The position numbers and the translations under genes were made by a program. This document shows positions 40,198-49,987 of a DNA stretch of 64,000 nt, piece after piece. Source of the DNA: Pseudomonas gingeri (GTDB lineage: Bacteria; Pseudomonadota; Gammaproteobacteria; Pseudomonadales; Pseudomonadaceae); contig NZ_JACAOS010000001.1 in NCBI RefSeq assembly GCF_013386165.1, forward strand, positions 113,476 through 177,475, written 5' to 3'. The number at the start of each line of letters is the position of its first letter. Positions within the stretch are counted from its first letter, which is position 1. The notes beneath the pieces were generated by a model. That model ran no database searches and was not told where the DNA came from. It saw only the letters and a list, made by a program, of their open reading frames with translations.

Positions 40198-41532
40198 ATG
40201 ACCACGTCTACCGCAATTCGCCGACTCAACGCTGCCGATCCTGACTTCGCTCATCATCTGGATCATCTGTTGAGCTGGGAAAGTGTGTCCGACGACTCGG
40301 TCAATCAGCGGGTGCTGGACATCATCAAGGCCGTGCGCGAGCGTGGCGATGCGGCGTTGGTGGAGTTCACCCAGCGTTTCGACGGCCTGGAAGTCGCGTC
40401 CATGGCTGACCTGATCCTGCCCCGTGAGCGCCTTGAACTGGCCCTGACGCGGATCACCGAGGCGCAACGCCAGGCCCTGGAAACAGCCGCCGAGCGTGTG
40501 CGCAGCTACCACGAAAAACAGAAACAGGACTCCTGGAGCTACACCGAGGCCGACGGCACGGTGCTCGGTCAGAAGGTCACGCCGTTGGACCGCGCCGGTT
40601 TGTACGTGCCGGGCGGCAAGGCGTCCTATCCGTCTTCGGTGCTGATGAACGCGATTCCGGCCAAGGTGGCGGGGGTTGCCGAAGTGGTGATGGTGGTTCC
40701 GACTCCCCGTGGTGAGATCAACGAACTGGTACTGGCGGCGGCGTGCATCGCCGGCGTCGACCGGGTGTTCACCATCGGTGGCGCCCAGGCGGTTGCGGCG
40801 TTGGCCTACGGCACCGAGAGCGTGCCCAAGGTCGACAAGGTGGTCGGTCCCGGCAATATCTATGTGGCCACGGCCAAGCGTCACGTATTTGGCCAGGTCG
40901 GTATCGACATGATTGCCGGACCGTCGGAGATCCTGGTGGTTTGCGACGGCCAGACCGACCCCGACTGGATCGCCATGGACCTGTTCTCCCAGGCCGAGCA
41001 CGACGAAGATGCCCAGGCGATCCTGGTCAGCCCGGACGCTGCGTTCCTCGACCAGGTCGCCGCGAGCATCGCCAAGCTGCTGCCGACCATGGAGCGCGCG
41101 GCCATTATCGAAACCTCGATCAACGGCCGTGGCGCCCTGATCCAGGTGCGTGACATGCAGCAGGCGATTGATGTGGCCAACCGCGTTGCGCCGGAGCACC
41201 TGGAACTGTCGGTTGCCGATCCGCAGGCCTGGTTGCCGCAGATTCGTCACGCGGGGGCGATCTTCATGGGCCGTCACACGTCCGAGGCCCTGGGCGACTA
41301 CTGCGCCGGTCCCAACCACGTGTTGCCGACTTCCGGTACCGCACGCTTCTCGTCGCCGCTGGGGGTGTATGACTTCCAGAAACGTTCGTCGATCATATTC
41401 TGCTCGGAGCAGGGCGCGTCCGAACTGGGCAAGACCGCTTCGGTCCTGGCCCGTGGCGAGTCGCTGAGCGCTCACGCCCGCAGTGCGGAATATCGGATCG
41501 TCGCTGATAAGGAACAGGGGAAACAAGCATGA
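40198..41532 (+). CDS. hisD: Histidinol dehydrogenase
   Basis: Last enzyme of histidine synthesis; zinc-dependent, oxidises histidinol to histidine in two NAD steps. The 444-residue protein includes [21 protein letters not shown] near residue 138 (split), [12 protein letters not shown] near 237 and [18 protein letters not shown] near 262, where the Gln/His zinc ligands lie. It starts about 130 bases after hisG and overlaps hisC by 4 bases (ATGA). Confidence 0.97.
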   Translation: MTTSTAIRRLNAADPDFAHHLDHLLSWESVSDDSVNQRVLDIIKAVRERGDAALVEFTQRFDGLEVASMADLILPRERLELALTRITEAQRQALETAAERVRSYHEKQKQDSWSYTEADGTVLGQKVTPLDRAGLYVPGGKASYPSSVLMNAIPAKVAGVAEVVMVVPTPRGEINELVLAAACIAGVDRVFTIGGAQAVAALAYGTESVPKVDKVVGPGNIYVATAKRHVFGQVGIDMIAGPSEILVVCDGQTDPDWIAMDLFSQAEHDEDAQAILVSPDAAFLDQVAASIAKLLPTMERAAIIETSINGRGALIQVRDMQQAIDVANRVAPEHLELSVADPQAWLPQIRHAGAIFMGRHTSEALGDYCAGPNHVLPTSGTARFSSPLGVYDFQKRSSIIFCSEQGASELGKTASVLARGESLSAHARSAEYRIVADKEQGKQA

Positions 41533-42581
41533 GCAAGTTCTGGAGCAAATTCGTCAAGGACCTGGTGCCTTATGTGCCGGGTGAACAACCGAAGCTGACC
41601 AAGCTGGTCAAGCTCAACACCAACGAAAACCCCTACGGTCCTTCGCCCAAGGCCCTGGCCGCGATGAAGGCCGAAGTGAGCGACGACCTGCGCCTGTACC
41701 CGGACCCTAACGGTGATCTGCTCAAGCAGGCCGTGGCCGAATACTACGGCGTGAAGACCAACCAGGTGTTTCTCGGCAACGGTTCCGACGAAGTCCTGGC
41801 GCACATTTTCTACGGTCTGTTCCAGCAGGACCGGCCGCTGCTGTACCCGGATATCAGCTACAGCTTCTACCCGGTGTACTGTGGCCTGTACGGTATTACC
41901 TTCGAGGCCTTGCCGCTGGACGAGCAATTCCAGATCCGTGTCGCGGACTATGCGCGGCCTAACGGCGGGATCATTTTCCCCAACCCGAACGCGCCGACCG
42001 GTTGCCTGCTGGCGCTGGACGCGGTGGAGCAGATCCTCAAGGCCAGCCCGGATTCGGTGGTGGTGGTCGACGAGGCGTATATCGACTTCGGCGGCGAAAC
42101 GGCTATCGGCCTGGTGGATCGTTACCCGAACCTGCTGGTGACCCAGACCCTGTCCAAATCGCGTTCCCTGGCCGGTCTGCGGGTCGGCCTGGCGGTCGGG
42201 CATCCGGACCTGATCGAGGCCCTGGAGCGGATCAAGAACAGCTTCAATTCCTATCCGCTGGACCGCATCGCGATTGCCGGCGCGGCGGCGGCGTTCGAGG
42301 ACCGTGGGTATTTCGAAGACGCCTGCCGCAAGGTCATCGACAATCGCGAGGGGTTGGTGGCGCAGTTGCAAGCCAAGGGGTTTGAGGTATTGCCGTCGGC
42401 GGCGAACTTCATCTTCGCCCGCCACCCGCAACACGATGCGGCAGCGCTGGCGGCCAAGGTTCGGGAGCAGGGCGTGATCGTGCGGCACTTCAAGCAGGAG
42501 CGTATTGCCCAGTTCCTGCGCATCACCATTGGTCTGCCTGAGCAGAACCAGGCGTTGATCGACGCCCTGGGCGATCTCTAG
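41529..42581 (+). CDS. hisC: Histidinol-phosphate aminotransferase
   Basis: PLP enzyme converting imidazole-acetol phosphate to histidinol phosphate. The 350-residue product has the PLP lysine Lys210 in [14 protein letters not shown], the Asp of [11 protein letters not shown] near residue 181 and PNPNAPTG near 151. It is the last gene of hisG-hisD-hisC and starts inside the end of hisD by the ATGA overlap. A strong hairpin without U-tract follows. Confidence 0.96.
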   Translation: MSKFWSKFVKDLVPYVPGEQPKLTKLVKLNTNENPYGPSPKALAAMKAEVSDDLRLYPDPNGDLLKQAVAEYYGVKTNQVFLGNGSDEVLAHIFYGLFQQDRPLLYPDISYSFYPVYCGLYGITFEALPLDEQFQIRVADYARPNGGIIFPNPNAPTGCLLALDAVEQILKASPDSVVVVDEAYIDFGGETAIGLVDRYPNLLVTQTLSKSRSLAGLRVGLAVGHPDLIEALERIKNSFNSYPLDRIAIAGAAAAFEDRGYFEDACRKVIDNREGLVAQLQAKGFEVLPSAANFIFARHPQHDAAALAAKVREQGVIVRHFKQERIAQFLRITIGLPEQNQALIDALGDL

Positions 42582-42620
42582 TTTCTGGCTTGTGATGTAA
42601 GTTTCCAACCTGAGTTATCT

Positions 42621-42652
42621 CTGTGGTCAGTCAGTGCCTGGACTGACCACAG
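42621..42652 (+). terminator. Perfect 12-bp hairpin after hisC
   Basis: CTGTGGTCAGTC and GACTGACCACAG pair perfectly around an 8-base loop, 40 bases after the hisC stop. The following bases (ACTTCCCC) are not a U-tract. It is a likely 3' end-protecting or terminating stem for the his transcript. Confidence 0.6.
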
Positions 42653-43011
42653 ACTTCCCCAACGCCGATCTGGCGACTCCCCCCCTATTGATTTGAACGA
42701 CGAGCCCGGCCCGGTCGATGCTGTCGCGTTGCTGAACGGCCTTCATATTCATGACGTCGACGAAGTCATCAGCTCACGTGATCCCATTCTCAAATGGCAC
42801 AATGACATGAGCCTTCGACTGCTTGCCTGTGCTGTTTCTAATGGCAGTTCCTGGGCTCGGTTGTTCAGGTTGAAGTGCGCTTGAAAACCTCAGGTAGTTG
42901 CGCTTGGCAGTTGTTCAGGATGTGCTTGCCACCCTCGGCAAGCGTTACTCGCGTCACACGTTTGGTGAGTCTCAAATGGACTCGTCAGGTCAGACATTCA
43001 GGGAAAATGTG
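42653..43011. other. Non-coding stretch between hisC and the inserted periplasmic gene
   Basis: About 360 bases with lower GC than the flanking genes. One open frame of 63 codons (42693-42884) lacks a ribosome site and recognisable motifs and is not called. No repeats of note are present. The promoter of the downstream gene must lie here. Confidence 0.5.
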
Positions 43012-43737
43012 ATGCTTAAAACACTATCTGCCGCTGTGCTTGGTTTGATCTGCGGTTCGGCGTATGCCCAATCGGTCGATGCGCCGCCCTTGAAGGCCGG
43101 GGATAGCTGGGTCTATACCGACACCGTGGAAACCGGGCCGCAAGGTTTCTCGAGTAAGAACACACTGATGACGGTCGAGCGCGTTGACAGCCACAGCGTG
43201 CTGATCAGCGCCAAGCAGGACGGGTCCAACCAGCCACCGGTTGAAACCATGGTCGGCCTGGACTGGAGTCGCTCCCGTGATATCAACGGTAAGCAGCAGG
43301 TGATCAATCGCCCGTTGAACTTTCCCTTGAGCGAAGGCAAGACCTGGGCAGTCGACTACACCGAACTGAACCCTAACCGTCTGCATTCCAGCGAGACCTT
43401 TCATAACGACTATGTCGTCACCGGTTGGGAAGATGTCGAGGTGCCAGCGGGCAAGTTCAAGGCGCTGAAAATCGAAGCCGACGGTCAGTGGTCGGCGATG
43501 CTGGCGCCCGTTGCGGTAGGGGGAGCGCAGGCGGTGGCGACACCGGGTCGTGTCACCACGGTTTCAACCGCTCAACGGGTCGCGGCCCGCCCGGTCAGCG
43601 GTCGTCTGTACAAGGCGTTCTGGTATGTGCCGGCCGAGAAGCGCTTTGTAAAGTCGGTTGAAGAGTTTTACGACACCAAAGGTGTTCGTTCGCAGCGCTT
43701 CACCGAGGAACTGAAGTCGTCCAAGATAACTGGCTGA
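43012..43737 (+). CDS. Periplasmic protein of unknown function
   Basis: A 241-residue protein with a clear signal peptide (MLKTLSAAVLGLICGSAYAQ, cleavage after AYA-Q). The mature part looks beta-rich, with repeated stretches such as GDSWVYTDTVE, VDSHSVLISAK and FWYVPAEKRFVKSVEEFYD, reminiscent of lipid-binding or LolA-like beta sheets, but no family was recognised. The ATG at 43012 is chosen for the signal peptide; in-frame codons upstream add an unlikely N-terminus. It sits alone between hisC and algW, which are adjacent in many pseudomonads, so it looks like an insertion. Function unknown. Confidence 0.75.
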   Translation: MLKTLSAAVLGLICGSAYAQSVDAPPLKAGDSWVYTDTVETGPQGFSSKNTLMTVERVDSHSVLISAKQDGSNQPPVETMVGLDWSRSRDINGKQQVINRPLNFPLSEGKTWAVDYTELNPNRLHSSETFHNDYVVTGWEDVEVPAGKFKALKIEADGQWSAMLAPVAVGGAQAVATPGRVTTVSTAQRVAARPVSGRLYKAFWYVPAEKRFVKSVEEFYDTKGVRSQRFTEELKSSKITG

Positions 43738-43746
43738 TACTTCATC

Positions 43747-43781
43747 ATCTCCAGGCACCTTCGGACAAGGTGCCTGGAGAT
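43747..43781. terminator. Perfect 15-bp hairpin between convergent genes
   Basis: ATCTCCAGGCACCTT and AAGGTGCCTGGAGAT form a perfect stem with a CGGAC loop, 10 bases after the stop of the periplasmic gene and before the end of algW. Neither side has a proper U-tract. It could stop or protect both convergent transcripts. Confidence 0.65.
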
Positions 43782-43851
43782 CTTCGCGGGCAAGTACCGT
43801 TGCCATAGGCCCCACGTGGTTTCTGTGGGAACGGAGCTTGAAGCGCTTGTC

Positions 43852-45009
43852 TTATTGCTCTTCCTGCGGCGGCGTCTGCTGCGGTGGTCTCAGGCCGATC
43901 TCCGCCATCAGCTTGATCTCCTTGCCGTTGCGCAGCACCTGGATGGCGACCTTGTCGGTCGGCTTGATCCGCGCCACCTGATTCATCGAACGACGACCGT
44001 CCGTGGCCGGCTCGCCGTCGATGCTGAGAATCACGTCGCCCAGTTGCAGGCCGGCCTTCTGCGCCGGACCGTCACGGAACACCCCCGCCACCACGATACC
44101 CGGACGCCCACTGAGGCCGAAGGACTCTGCCAGGTCCTGGGTCAGGGGTTGTACTTCGATCCCCAGCCAACCGCGAATCACCTGGCCGTGCTCGATGATC
44201 GCCTTCATCACCTCTACCGCCAGATTGATCGGGATCGCAAAGCCGATGCCCTGGGAGCCGCCGGATTTGGAGAAAATCGCGGTGTTGATGCCGGTCAGGT
44301 TGCCGTTGGCGTCCACCAGCGCGCCGCCGGAGTTGCCGGGGTTGATCGCCGCGTCGGTCTGGATGAAGTCTTCATAGTTGTTCAGGCCCAGCTGGTTACG
44401 GCCGGTGGCGCTGATAATGCCCATGGTGGTGGTCTGGCCGACCCCGAACGGGTTGCCGATGGCCAGGGCGATATCGCCGATGCGGATCTGGTCCGAACGG
44501 CCGATGGTGATCGACGGCAGGTTCGGCAGATCGATCTTGAGCACCGCGAGGTCGGTTTCCGGATCGCTGCCGACCACCTTGGCCAGGGTTTCGCGGCCGT
44601 CCTTGAGGGCCACCACGATCTGGTCGGCGCCGGCGGTCACGTGGTTGTTGGTCAGCAGGTAGCCGGTGGAGCTCATGATCACCCCCGAGCCCAGGCTCGA
44701 CTCCATGCGCTTCTGCTTGGGCAGGTTGTCGCCGAAGAAACGCCGGAACTGCGGGTCCTCGAACAACGGATGGTTGTTCTTGTTGACCATCTTGGTGGTG
44801 TACAGGTTGGCTACCGCCGGCGCGGCCAGGTCCACGGCGTCGGCATAGGAGTAGGGACCCTGCTGGTGGAGGGTGATCTGCGGCGCCTGTTGCAGGTTCA
44901 CGTCGAGGTTGGGCAGGCCGACCCATTGCGGGTAGCGCTGGATGATCAGCAAAGCGACCAGCACACCGGCCAGCAACGGCCAACCAAAGAAACGCAGAGC
45001 CTTGAGCAT
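43852..45009 (-). CDS. algW: Periplasmic serine protease AlgW (DegS-like)
   Basis: Membrane-tethered site-1 protease that cuts the anti-sigma factor MucA when misfolded outer-membrane proteins appear, starting AlgU activation. The 385-residue product has an N-terminal membrane anchor (FFGWPLLAGVLVALLII), the triad His123 (NNHVTAG), Asp153 (ETDLAVL) and Ser227 (NPGNSGGAL), and one PDZ domain (about residues 270-360). The ATG at 45009 is used because it opens the anchor. It shares a 100-base divergent region with the Nif3-like gene. Confidence 0.95.
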   Translation of the reverse strand: MLKALRFFGWPLLAGVLVALLIIQRYPQWVGLPNLDVNLQQAPQITLHQQGPYSYADAVDLAAPAVANLYTTKMVNKNNHPLFEDPQFRRFFGDNLPKQKRMESSLGSGVIMSSTGYLLTNNHVTAGADQIVVALKDGRETLAKVVGSDPETDLAVLKIDLPNLPSITIGRSDQIRIGDIALAIGNPFGVGQTTTMGIISATGRNQLGLNNYEDFIQTDAAINPGNSGGALVDANGNLTGINTAIFSKSGGSQGIGFAIPINLAVEVMKAIIEHGQVIRGWLGIEVQPLTQDLAESFGLSGRPGIVVAGVFRDGPAQKAGLQLGDVILSIDGEPATDGRRSMNQVARIKPTDKVAIQVLRNGKEIKLMAEIGLRPPQQTPPQEEQ

Positions 45010-45111
45010 TGAGCAAAGTCCTGGAAGGTTGCAGGCCATGTCGGACGGCCCATAATGTGGCGCATTATACGAGGCCGCGGGCGCCTCTGAATGGGATATT
45101 CAGGAGTTTTT

Positions 45112-45870
45112 ATGGCGGTTTCATTGAATACGTTGGTACAGGAAGCGGATCGCTTTCTGAACAGTGCACGGATTGCCGATTATTGCCCCAACGGCCTGCA
45201 GGTCGAGGGCCGGCCGCAGGTCATGCGCATCGTCAGCGGTGTGACCGCCAGCCAGGCGCTGCTGGACGCGGCCGTCGAGGCCGGGGCGGACCTGATTCTG
45301 GTGCATCACGGTTACTTCTGGAAGGGCGAGGACCCTTGCGTCACCGGCATGAAGCAGCGCCGGCTGAAGACCCTGCTCAAGCACGATATCAGTTTATTGG
45401 CCTATCACCTGCCGCTGGACCTGCATCCGGAGGTCGGTAACAACGTGCAACTGGCGCGGCAGTTGGAGATTACCGTGGAAGGCCCGCTGGATCCGGAAAA
45501 TCCGAAGATTGTCGGATTGGTCGGTTCCTTGAACGAACCGATGACCGCCCGTGACTTTGCCCGCAAGGTCCAGGAAGTCCTGGGGCGCGAGCCGTTGCTG
45601 ATCGAAGGCAATGACATGATTCGTCGGGTCGGCTGGTGTACCGGCGGTGGCCAGGGGTATATCGACCAGGCGGTATTGGCCGGCGTGGACCTGTACCTGA
45701 GTGGCGAGGCCTCCGAACAGACCTTCCACAGTGCCCGGGAGAACGGCATCAGCTTTATCGCCGCCGGTCATCACGCCACCGAGCGTTATGGCGTACAGGC
45801 ATTGGGTGAATACCTGGCGCGACGTTTCGCGCTGGAGCATCTGTTTATCGATTGCCCGAATCCCATCTAG
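45112..45870 (+). CDS. Nif3-like dinuclear metal protein
   Basis: A 252-residue member of the Nif3/YbgI family, toroidal hexamers that bind two metal ions. Metal-ligand lines LILVHHGYFWKG near residues 62-73 and AAGHHATERYGVQAL near 222-236 supply His and Glu ligands. Enzymatic activity is disputed in the family (GTP cyclohydrolase-like or hydrolase). The ATG at 45112 follows GGAG; an in-frame ATG at 45091 is less likely. Position next to algW is conserved in pseudomonads. Confidence 0.9.
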   Translation: MAVSLNTLVQEADRFLNSARIADYCPNGLQVEGRPQVMRIVSGVTASQALLDAAVEAGADLILVHHGYFWKGEDPCVTGMKQRRLKTLLKHDISLLAYHLPLDLHPEVGNNVQLARQLEITVEGPLDPENPKIVGLVGSLNEPMTARDFARKVQEVLGREPLLIEGNDMIRRVGWCTGGGQGYIDQAVLAGVDLYLSGEASEQTFHSARENGISFIAAGHHATERYGVQALGEYLARRFALEHLFIDCPNPI

Positions 45871-45884
45871 GCAGCCAAACGCGC

Positions 45885-45902
45885 CGGTATATTCTTATAC
45901 CG
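45885..45902. promoter_or_regulatory. Inverted repeat upstream of cysD
   Basis: CGGTAT and ATACCG form a short inverted repeat around ATTCTT, about 105 bases before the cysD start and 15 bases after the Nif3-like stop. It could be an operator or a weak terminator for the upstream gene. No CysB site could be assigned by eye. Confidence 0.3.
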
Positions 45903-46006
45903 TTTCGATCTAGTCGGGCTCCTCAATAGAATAGGGTGCTGTGCTAGCATGCCTCGCTCGAACACGGCCCGCTGGCCGTCCATAAGAACGCTTTTCGTGA
46001 GTAGCC

Positions 46007-46924
46007 ATGGTCGACAAACTGACGCATCTGAAACAGCTGGAGGCGGAAAGCATCCATATCATCCGCGAGGTGGCCGCCGAGTTCGATAATCCGGTGATGT
46101 TGTACTCCATCGGTAAAGACTCCGCCGTGATGCTGCACCTGGCGCGCAAGGCGTTTTTCCCGGGCAAGCTGCCGTTTCCGGTGATGCATGTCGACACCCG
46201 CTGGAAATTCCAGGAGATGTACAGCTTCCGCGACAAGATGGTTGCCGAGCTGGGCCTGGACCTGATCACCCACGTGAACCCGGACGGCGTGGCCCAGGGT
46301 ATCAACCCGTTCACCCACGGTAGCGCCAAGCACACCGACATCATGAAGACCGAGGGCCTCAAGCAGGCCCTGGACAAGCATGGCTTCGACGCAGCTTTCG
46401 GCGGCGCCCGGCGTGACGAAGAGAAGTCGCGGGCCAAGGAACGCGTCTACTCCTTCCGTGACAGCAAGCACCGCTGGGACCCGAAGAACCAGCGTCCGGA
46501 GTTGTGGAACGTCTACAACGGCAAGGTCAACAAGGGTGAGTCGATCCGTGTCTTCCCGCTGTCGAACTGGACCGAGCTGGACATCTGGCAATACATCTAC
46601 CTCGAAGGCATCCCGATCGTGCCGTTGTACTTCGCCGCCGAACGCGACGTCATCGAGAAGAACGGCACCCTGATCATGATCGATGACGAGCGGATCCTCG
46701 AGCACCTGTCCGATGAGGACAAGGCGCGCATCGTCAAGAAGAAGGTGCGTTTCCGTACCCTTGGCTGCTACCCGTTGACGGGCGCGGTGGAGTCCGAGGC
46801 TGAAACCCTCACGGACATCATTCAGGAAATGCTCCTGACGCGTACTTCCGAGCGCCAGGGCCGGGTCATCGATCACGATGGCGCAGGCTCAATGGAAGAT
46901 AAAAAACGTCAGGGCTATTTCTAA
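46007..46924 (+). CDS. cysD: Sulfate adenylyltransferase subunit 2
   Basis: Catalytic subunit of ATP sulfurylase, which makes APS from ATP and sulfate. The 305-residue protein has the PP-loop [18 protein letters not shown] near residues 29-46 and the conserved [19 protein letters not shown] region near 135-153. The start [18 protein letters not shown] is standard. cysNC follows 13 bases on, forming the sulfate activation operon; CysB control is expected but not visible. Confidence 0.97.
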   Translation: MVDKLTHLKQLEAESIHIIREVAAEFDNPVMLYSIGKDSAVMLHLARKAFFPGKLPFPVMHVDTRWKFQEMYSFRDKMVAELGLDLITHVNPDGVAQGINPFTHGSAKHTDIMKTEGLKQALDKHGFDAAFGGARRDEEKSRAKERVYSFRDSKHRWDPKNQRPELWNVYNGKVNKGESIRVFPLSNWTELDIWQYIYLEGIPIVPLYFAAERDVIEKNGTLIMIDDERILEHLSDEDKARIVKKKVRFRTLGCYPLTGAVESEAETLTDIIQEMLLTRTSERQGRVIDHDGAGSMEDKKRQGYF

Positions 46925-46937
46925 GTAGGGTCTAAGC

Positions 46938-48836
46938 ATGTCGCATCAATCTGATTTGATCAGCGAGGACATCCTCGCCTACCTGGGCCAGCACGAGCGC
47001 AAGGAACTGCTGCGTTTCCTGACCTGCGGCAACGTCGACGACGGCAAGAGCACCCTGATCGGGCGCCTGCTGCACGACTCCAAGATGATCTACGAAGACC
47101 ATCTGGAAGCCATCACCCGCGATTCGAAGAAAGTCGGCACCACCGGTGACGACATTGACCTGGCATTGCTGGTCGACGGCCTGCAGGCCGAGCGTGAGCA
47201 GGGCATCACCATCGATGTCGCCTATCGCTATTTCTCTACCGCCAAGCGCAAGTTCATCATCGCCGACACCCCCGGCCATGAGCAGTACACCCGCAACATG
47301 GCCACCGGTGCTTCCACCTGTGACCTGGCGATCATCCTGGTGGACGCTCGCTACGGCGTGCAGACTCAGACCCGTCGCCACAGCTTTATCGCCTCGTTGC
47401 TGGGGATCAAGCACATCGTCGTCGCCATCAACAAGATGGACCTCAAGGACTTCGACCAGGGCGTGTTCGAGTCGATCAAGGCCGACTACCTGAAGTTCGC
47501 CGAAGGCCTGAAGCTGAAGCCGACCAGCATGCATTTCGTGCCGATGTCGGCCCTGAAGGGCGACAACGTGGTGAACAAGAGCGAGCGTTCGCCCTGGTAC
47601 ACCGGCCAGTCGCTGATGGAAATCCTCGAGACCGTGGAAGTGGCGGGTGACCGCAACTTCACCGACCTGCGTTTCCCGGTGCAGTACGTCAACCGGCCGA
47701 ACCTGAACTTCCGGGGTTTTGCCGGCACCCTGGCCAGCGGCATCGTGAAGAAAGGCGACGACGTGGTCGTGCTGCCGTCGGGCAAGAGCAGCCGGGTGAA
47801 GTCCATCGTCACCTTCGAGGGCGAGTTGGAAAGCGCCGGTCCCGGCCAGGCCGTGACCTTGACCATGGAAGACGAGATCGACATCTCCCGTGGTGACCTG
47901 TTGGTGCATGCCGACAACGTGCCGCCGGTGACTGACAGCTTCGAAGCCATGCTGGTGTGGATGGCCGAAGAGCCGATGCTGCCGGGCAAGAAATACGACA
48001 TCAAGCGCGCTACCAGCTACATGCCGGGTTCGATTGCCAGCATCGTCAACAAGGTCGATGTGAACACCCTGGAAGAAGGTCCGGCCAGCGCCTTGCAGTT
48101 GAACGAGATCGGCAAGGTCAAGATCGCCCTGGATGCACCGATTGCCCTGGACGGTTACGAGAGCAACCGCACCACCGGCGCGTTCATCATCATCGACCGC
48201 CTGACCAATGGCACCGTCGGCGCCGGCATGATCGTCGCCCAGCCGCTGGCCCATGGCAGCGCCACCCATCACGGCAAGCTGGCCCATGTGGCTACCGAGG
48301 AACGCGCCCAGCGTTTCGGCCAGCAACCGGCGACGGTGCTGTTCACCGGTTTGTCGGGCGCGGGCAAGAGCACCTTGGCCTATGCCGTTGAGCGCAAGCT
48401 GTTCGACCTGGGTCGTGCGGTGTTCGTGCTGGACGGCCAGAACCTGCGTCATGACCTGAACAAGGGCTTGCCGCAGGACCGTGCCGGGCGTACCGAGAAC
48501 TGGCGCCGTGCCGCCCACGTGGCGCGTCAGTTCAACGAGGCTGGCCTGCTGACATTGGCTGCGTTCGTTGCACCGGATGCCGAAGGCCGTGAACAGGCCA
48601 AGGCGCTGATCGGCAGCGAACGTATGTTGACGGTCTATGTCCAGGCTTCGCCGCAGGCTTGCCAGGAGCGTGATCCCCAAGGGCTGTACGCGGCCGGTGG
48701 CGATAACATTCCGGGCGAGTCGTTCCCGTACGACGTGCCGTTGAACGCCGATCTGGTGGTGGACACCCAGGCGTTGTCGTTGGAAGACAGTGTGAAGAAA
48801 GTCCTGGAACTGTTGCGTGAGCGTGGTGCGATATAG
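46938..48836 (+). CDS. cysNC: Fused sulfate adenylyltransferase subunit 1 / APS kinase
   Basis: A 632-residue two-part enzyme. The N-terminal CysN GTPase (about residues 1-450) has G1 [10 protein letters not shown] near 31-40, G3 [17 protein letters not shown] near 109-125 and G4 NKMD; it drives ATP sulfurylase with CysD. The C-terminal CysC domain (from about 465) has P-loop GLSGAGKST and phosphorylates APS to PAPS. The fusion is usual in pseudomonads and related rhizobial NodQ. No frameshift occurs at the junction. A good terminator follows. Confidence 0.97.
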   Translation: MSHQSDLISEDILAYLGQHERKELLRFLTCGNVDDGKSTLIGRLLHDSKMIYEDHLEAITRDSKKVGTTGDDIDLALLVDGLQAEREQGITIDVAYRYFSTAKRKFIIADTPGHEQYTRNMATGASTCDLAIILVDARYGVQTQTRRHSFIASLLGIKHIVVAINKMDLKDFDQGVFESIKADYLKFAEGLKLKPTSMHFVPMSALKGDNVVNKSERSPWYTGQSLMEILETVEVAGDRNFTDLRFPVQYVNRPNLNFRGFAGTLASGIVKKGDDVVVLPSGKSSRVKSIVTFEGELESAGPGQAVTLTMEDEIDISRGDLLVHADNVPPVTDSFEAMLVWMAEEPMLPGKKYDIKRATSYMPGSIASIVNKVDVNTLEEGPASALQLNEIGKVKIALDAPIALDGYESNRTTGAFIIIDRLTNGTVGAGMIVAQPLAHGSATHHGKLAHVATEERAQRFGQQPATVLFTGLSGAGKSTLAYAVERKLFDLGRAVFVLDGQNLRHDLNKGLPQDRAGRTENWRRAAHVARQFNEAGLLTLAAFVAPDAEGREQAKALIGSERMLTVYVQASPQACQERDPQGLYAAGGDNIPGESFPYDVPLNADLVVDTQALSLEDSVKKVLELLRERGAI

Positions 48837-48876
48837 GTGAGAAGCAGCGGTAAGCTTCAAGCGCCAAGCTGCAAGT

Positions 48877-48914
48877 AAAAGCCCGCAGTCGAGTGATCGG
48901 CTGCGGGCTTTTTT
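48877..48914 (+). terminator. Rho-independent terminator of cysD-cysNC
   Basis: AAAAGCCCGCAG and CTGCGGGCTTTTTT pair as a 12-base stem with a 12-base loop and end in six T. It lies 41 bases after the cysNC stop. Confidence 0.92.
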
Positions 48915-48935
48915 GCGAGTGCCGGGATGCTAATT

Positions 48936-49070
48936 GTGGCGAGCGGGCTTGCCCGCGCTGGGACGCGAAGCGGCCCTAAAACCAGTGATCGCGGTATGTC
49001 AGGTAGAACACGGTGATCGGTTTTGCGACTGCTGCGCAGCCGAGCGCGGGCAAGCCCGCTCGCCACAAAG
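48936..49070. repeat. Inverted REP pair, GTGGCGAGCGGGC subtype
   Basis: GTGGCGAGCGGGCTTGCCCG near 48936 and its inverted partner CGGGCAAGCCCGCTCGCCAC near 49049 flank about 90 bases. This core differs from the GTAGGAGC copies elsewhere in the window, so it is a second REP subtype. Confidence 0.8.
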
Positions 49071-49078
49071 GGGGCACC

Positions 49079-49984
49079 TCAGCGCTTGACGGGATACTCG
49101 CGATGCATCTGCTCCAGCATCTCATCCTTGTCTTCCCACAACCGGTTGATCCAAGCCTGGAACTCCGCCCGGTACTCGACATCCTGGTCATAGTTGCGCC
49201 CGATGAATTGCGCCGGGATCTTCAACTCCGCGACCTTCACCACCACCTCGCGCACATTGCCGCACAATAAATCCCAATACCCCGGCTTGCCGCCCGGATA
49301 ATGAATGGTCACGTCGACAATGGACTCCAACTGCTCGCCCATGGCATCCAGCACAAACGCGATGCCGCCGGCCTTGGGCTTCAACAGATAACGAAACGGT
49401 GATTGCTGCTGGGCATGCTTGCCCGCCGTGAACCGTGTCCCCTCGACAAAGTTGAAGATACCCACAGGGTTGTTGCGAAACTTCGCACAGGTGTTGCGGG
49501 TGGTTTCCAGGTCCTTGCCTTTCTTCTCCGGATGCTTCTCCAGGTAGGCCTTGGAATAACGTTTCATGAACGGAAAGCCCAGGGCCCACCAGGCCAGGCC
49601 AATCACTGGCACCCAGATCAGCTCCTGCTTGAGAAAGAACTTTAGTGGGCGGATCTTCCGGTTGAACAGGTACTGCAGGACCATGATGTCGACCCAGCTC
49701 TGGTGGTTGCTGGTGACCAGGTAAGAGTGCTGGTAATCCAGGCCCTCAAGGCCGCTGACCTGCCAGCGGGTCCGCCGCACCAGTTGCATCCAGGCCTTGT
49801 TGTTGCTGATCCAGGCCTCGTGGGTGTGGTTCATCAGCCAATGGCTCAGACGCTGGGCCAGGGCAAAGGGCAGGGCCTTGAGCAGGGCCACGCAGAACAG
49901 GAATGAACACAGCAGGATGGTGTTCAACGCCAGCAGCAGCGAGGCGATGACGCCACGCACGGGCGCCGGGAGAAAGTCGAGCAT
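49079..49984 (-). CDS. PlsC-like acyltransferase (YihG family)
   Basis: Inner-membrane 1-acylglycerol-phosphate acyltransferase-like protein of 301 residues. The HxxxxD catalytic motif is NHQSWVD (His94, Asp99) and the glycerophosphate motif is FVEGTRFT near residues 179-186. An N-terminal hydrophobic segment (about residues 10-38) anchors it. It matches E. coli YihG, implicated in fatty-acid composition of lysophosphatidic acid, rather than essential PlsC. The stop lies next to REP repeats, and pta is encoded 3 bases upstream, so the two are co-transcribed. Confidence 0.87.
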   Translation of the reverse strand: MLDFLPAPVRGVIASLLLALNTILLCSFLFCVALLKALPFALAQRLSHWLMNHTHEAWISNNKAWMQLVRRTRWQVSGLEGLDYQHSYLVTSNHQSWVDIMVLQYLFNRKIRPLKFFLKQELIWVPVIGLAWWALGFPFMKRYSKAYLEKHPEKKGKDLETTRNTCAKFRNNPVGIFNFVEGTRFTAGKHAQQQSPFRYLLKPKAGGIAFVLDAMGEQLESIVDVTIHYPGGKPGYWDLLCGNVREVVVKVAELKIPAQFIGRNYDQDVEYRAEFQAWINRLWEDKDEMLEQMHREYPVKR

Positions 49985-49987
49985 GGT

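Noticed and set aside
42693..42884. A 63-codon frame downstream of hisC
   Set aside because: No ribosome site, no motif and only modest length; kept as part of the non-coding gap.
45885..45902. CysB operator upstream of cysD
   Set aside because: CysB sites are too loose to identify by eye; only the inverted repeat is reported.
46932..48860. A 642-codon open frame antisense to cysNC
   Set aside because: It mirrors cysNC almost exactly, has no ribosome site or domain, and is explained by codon bias.
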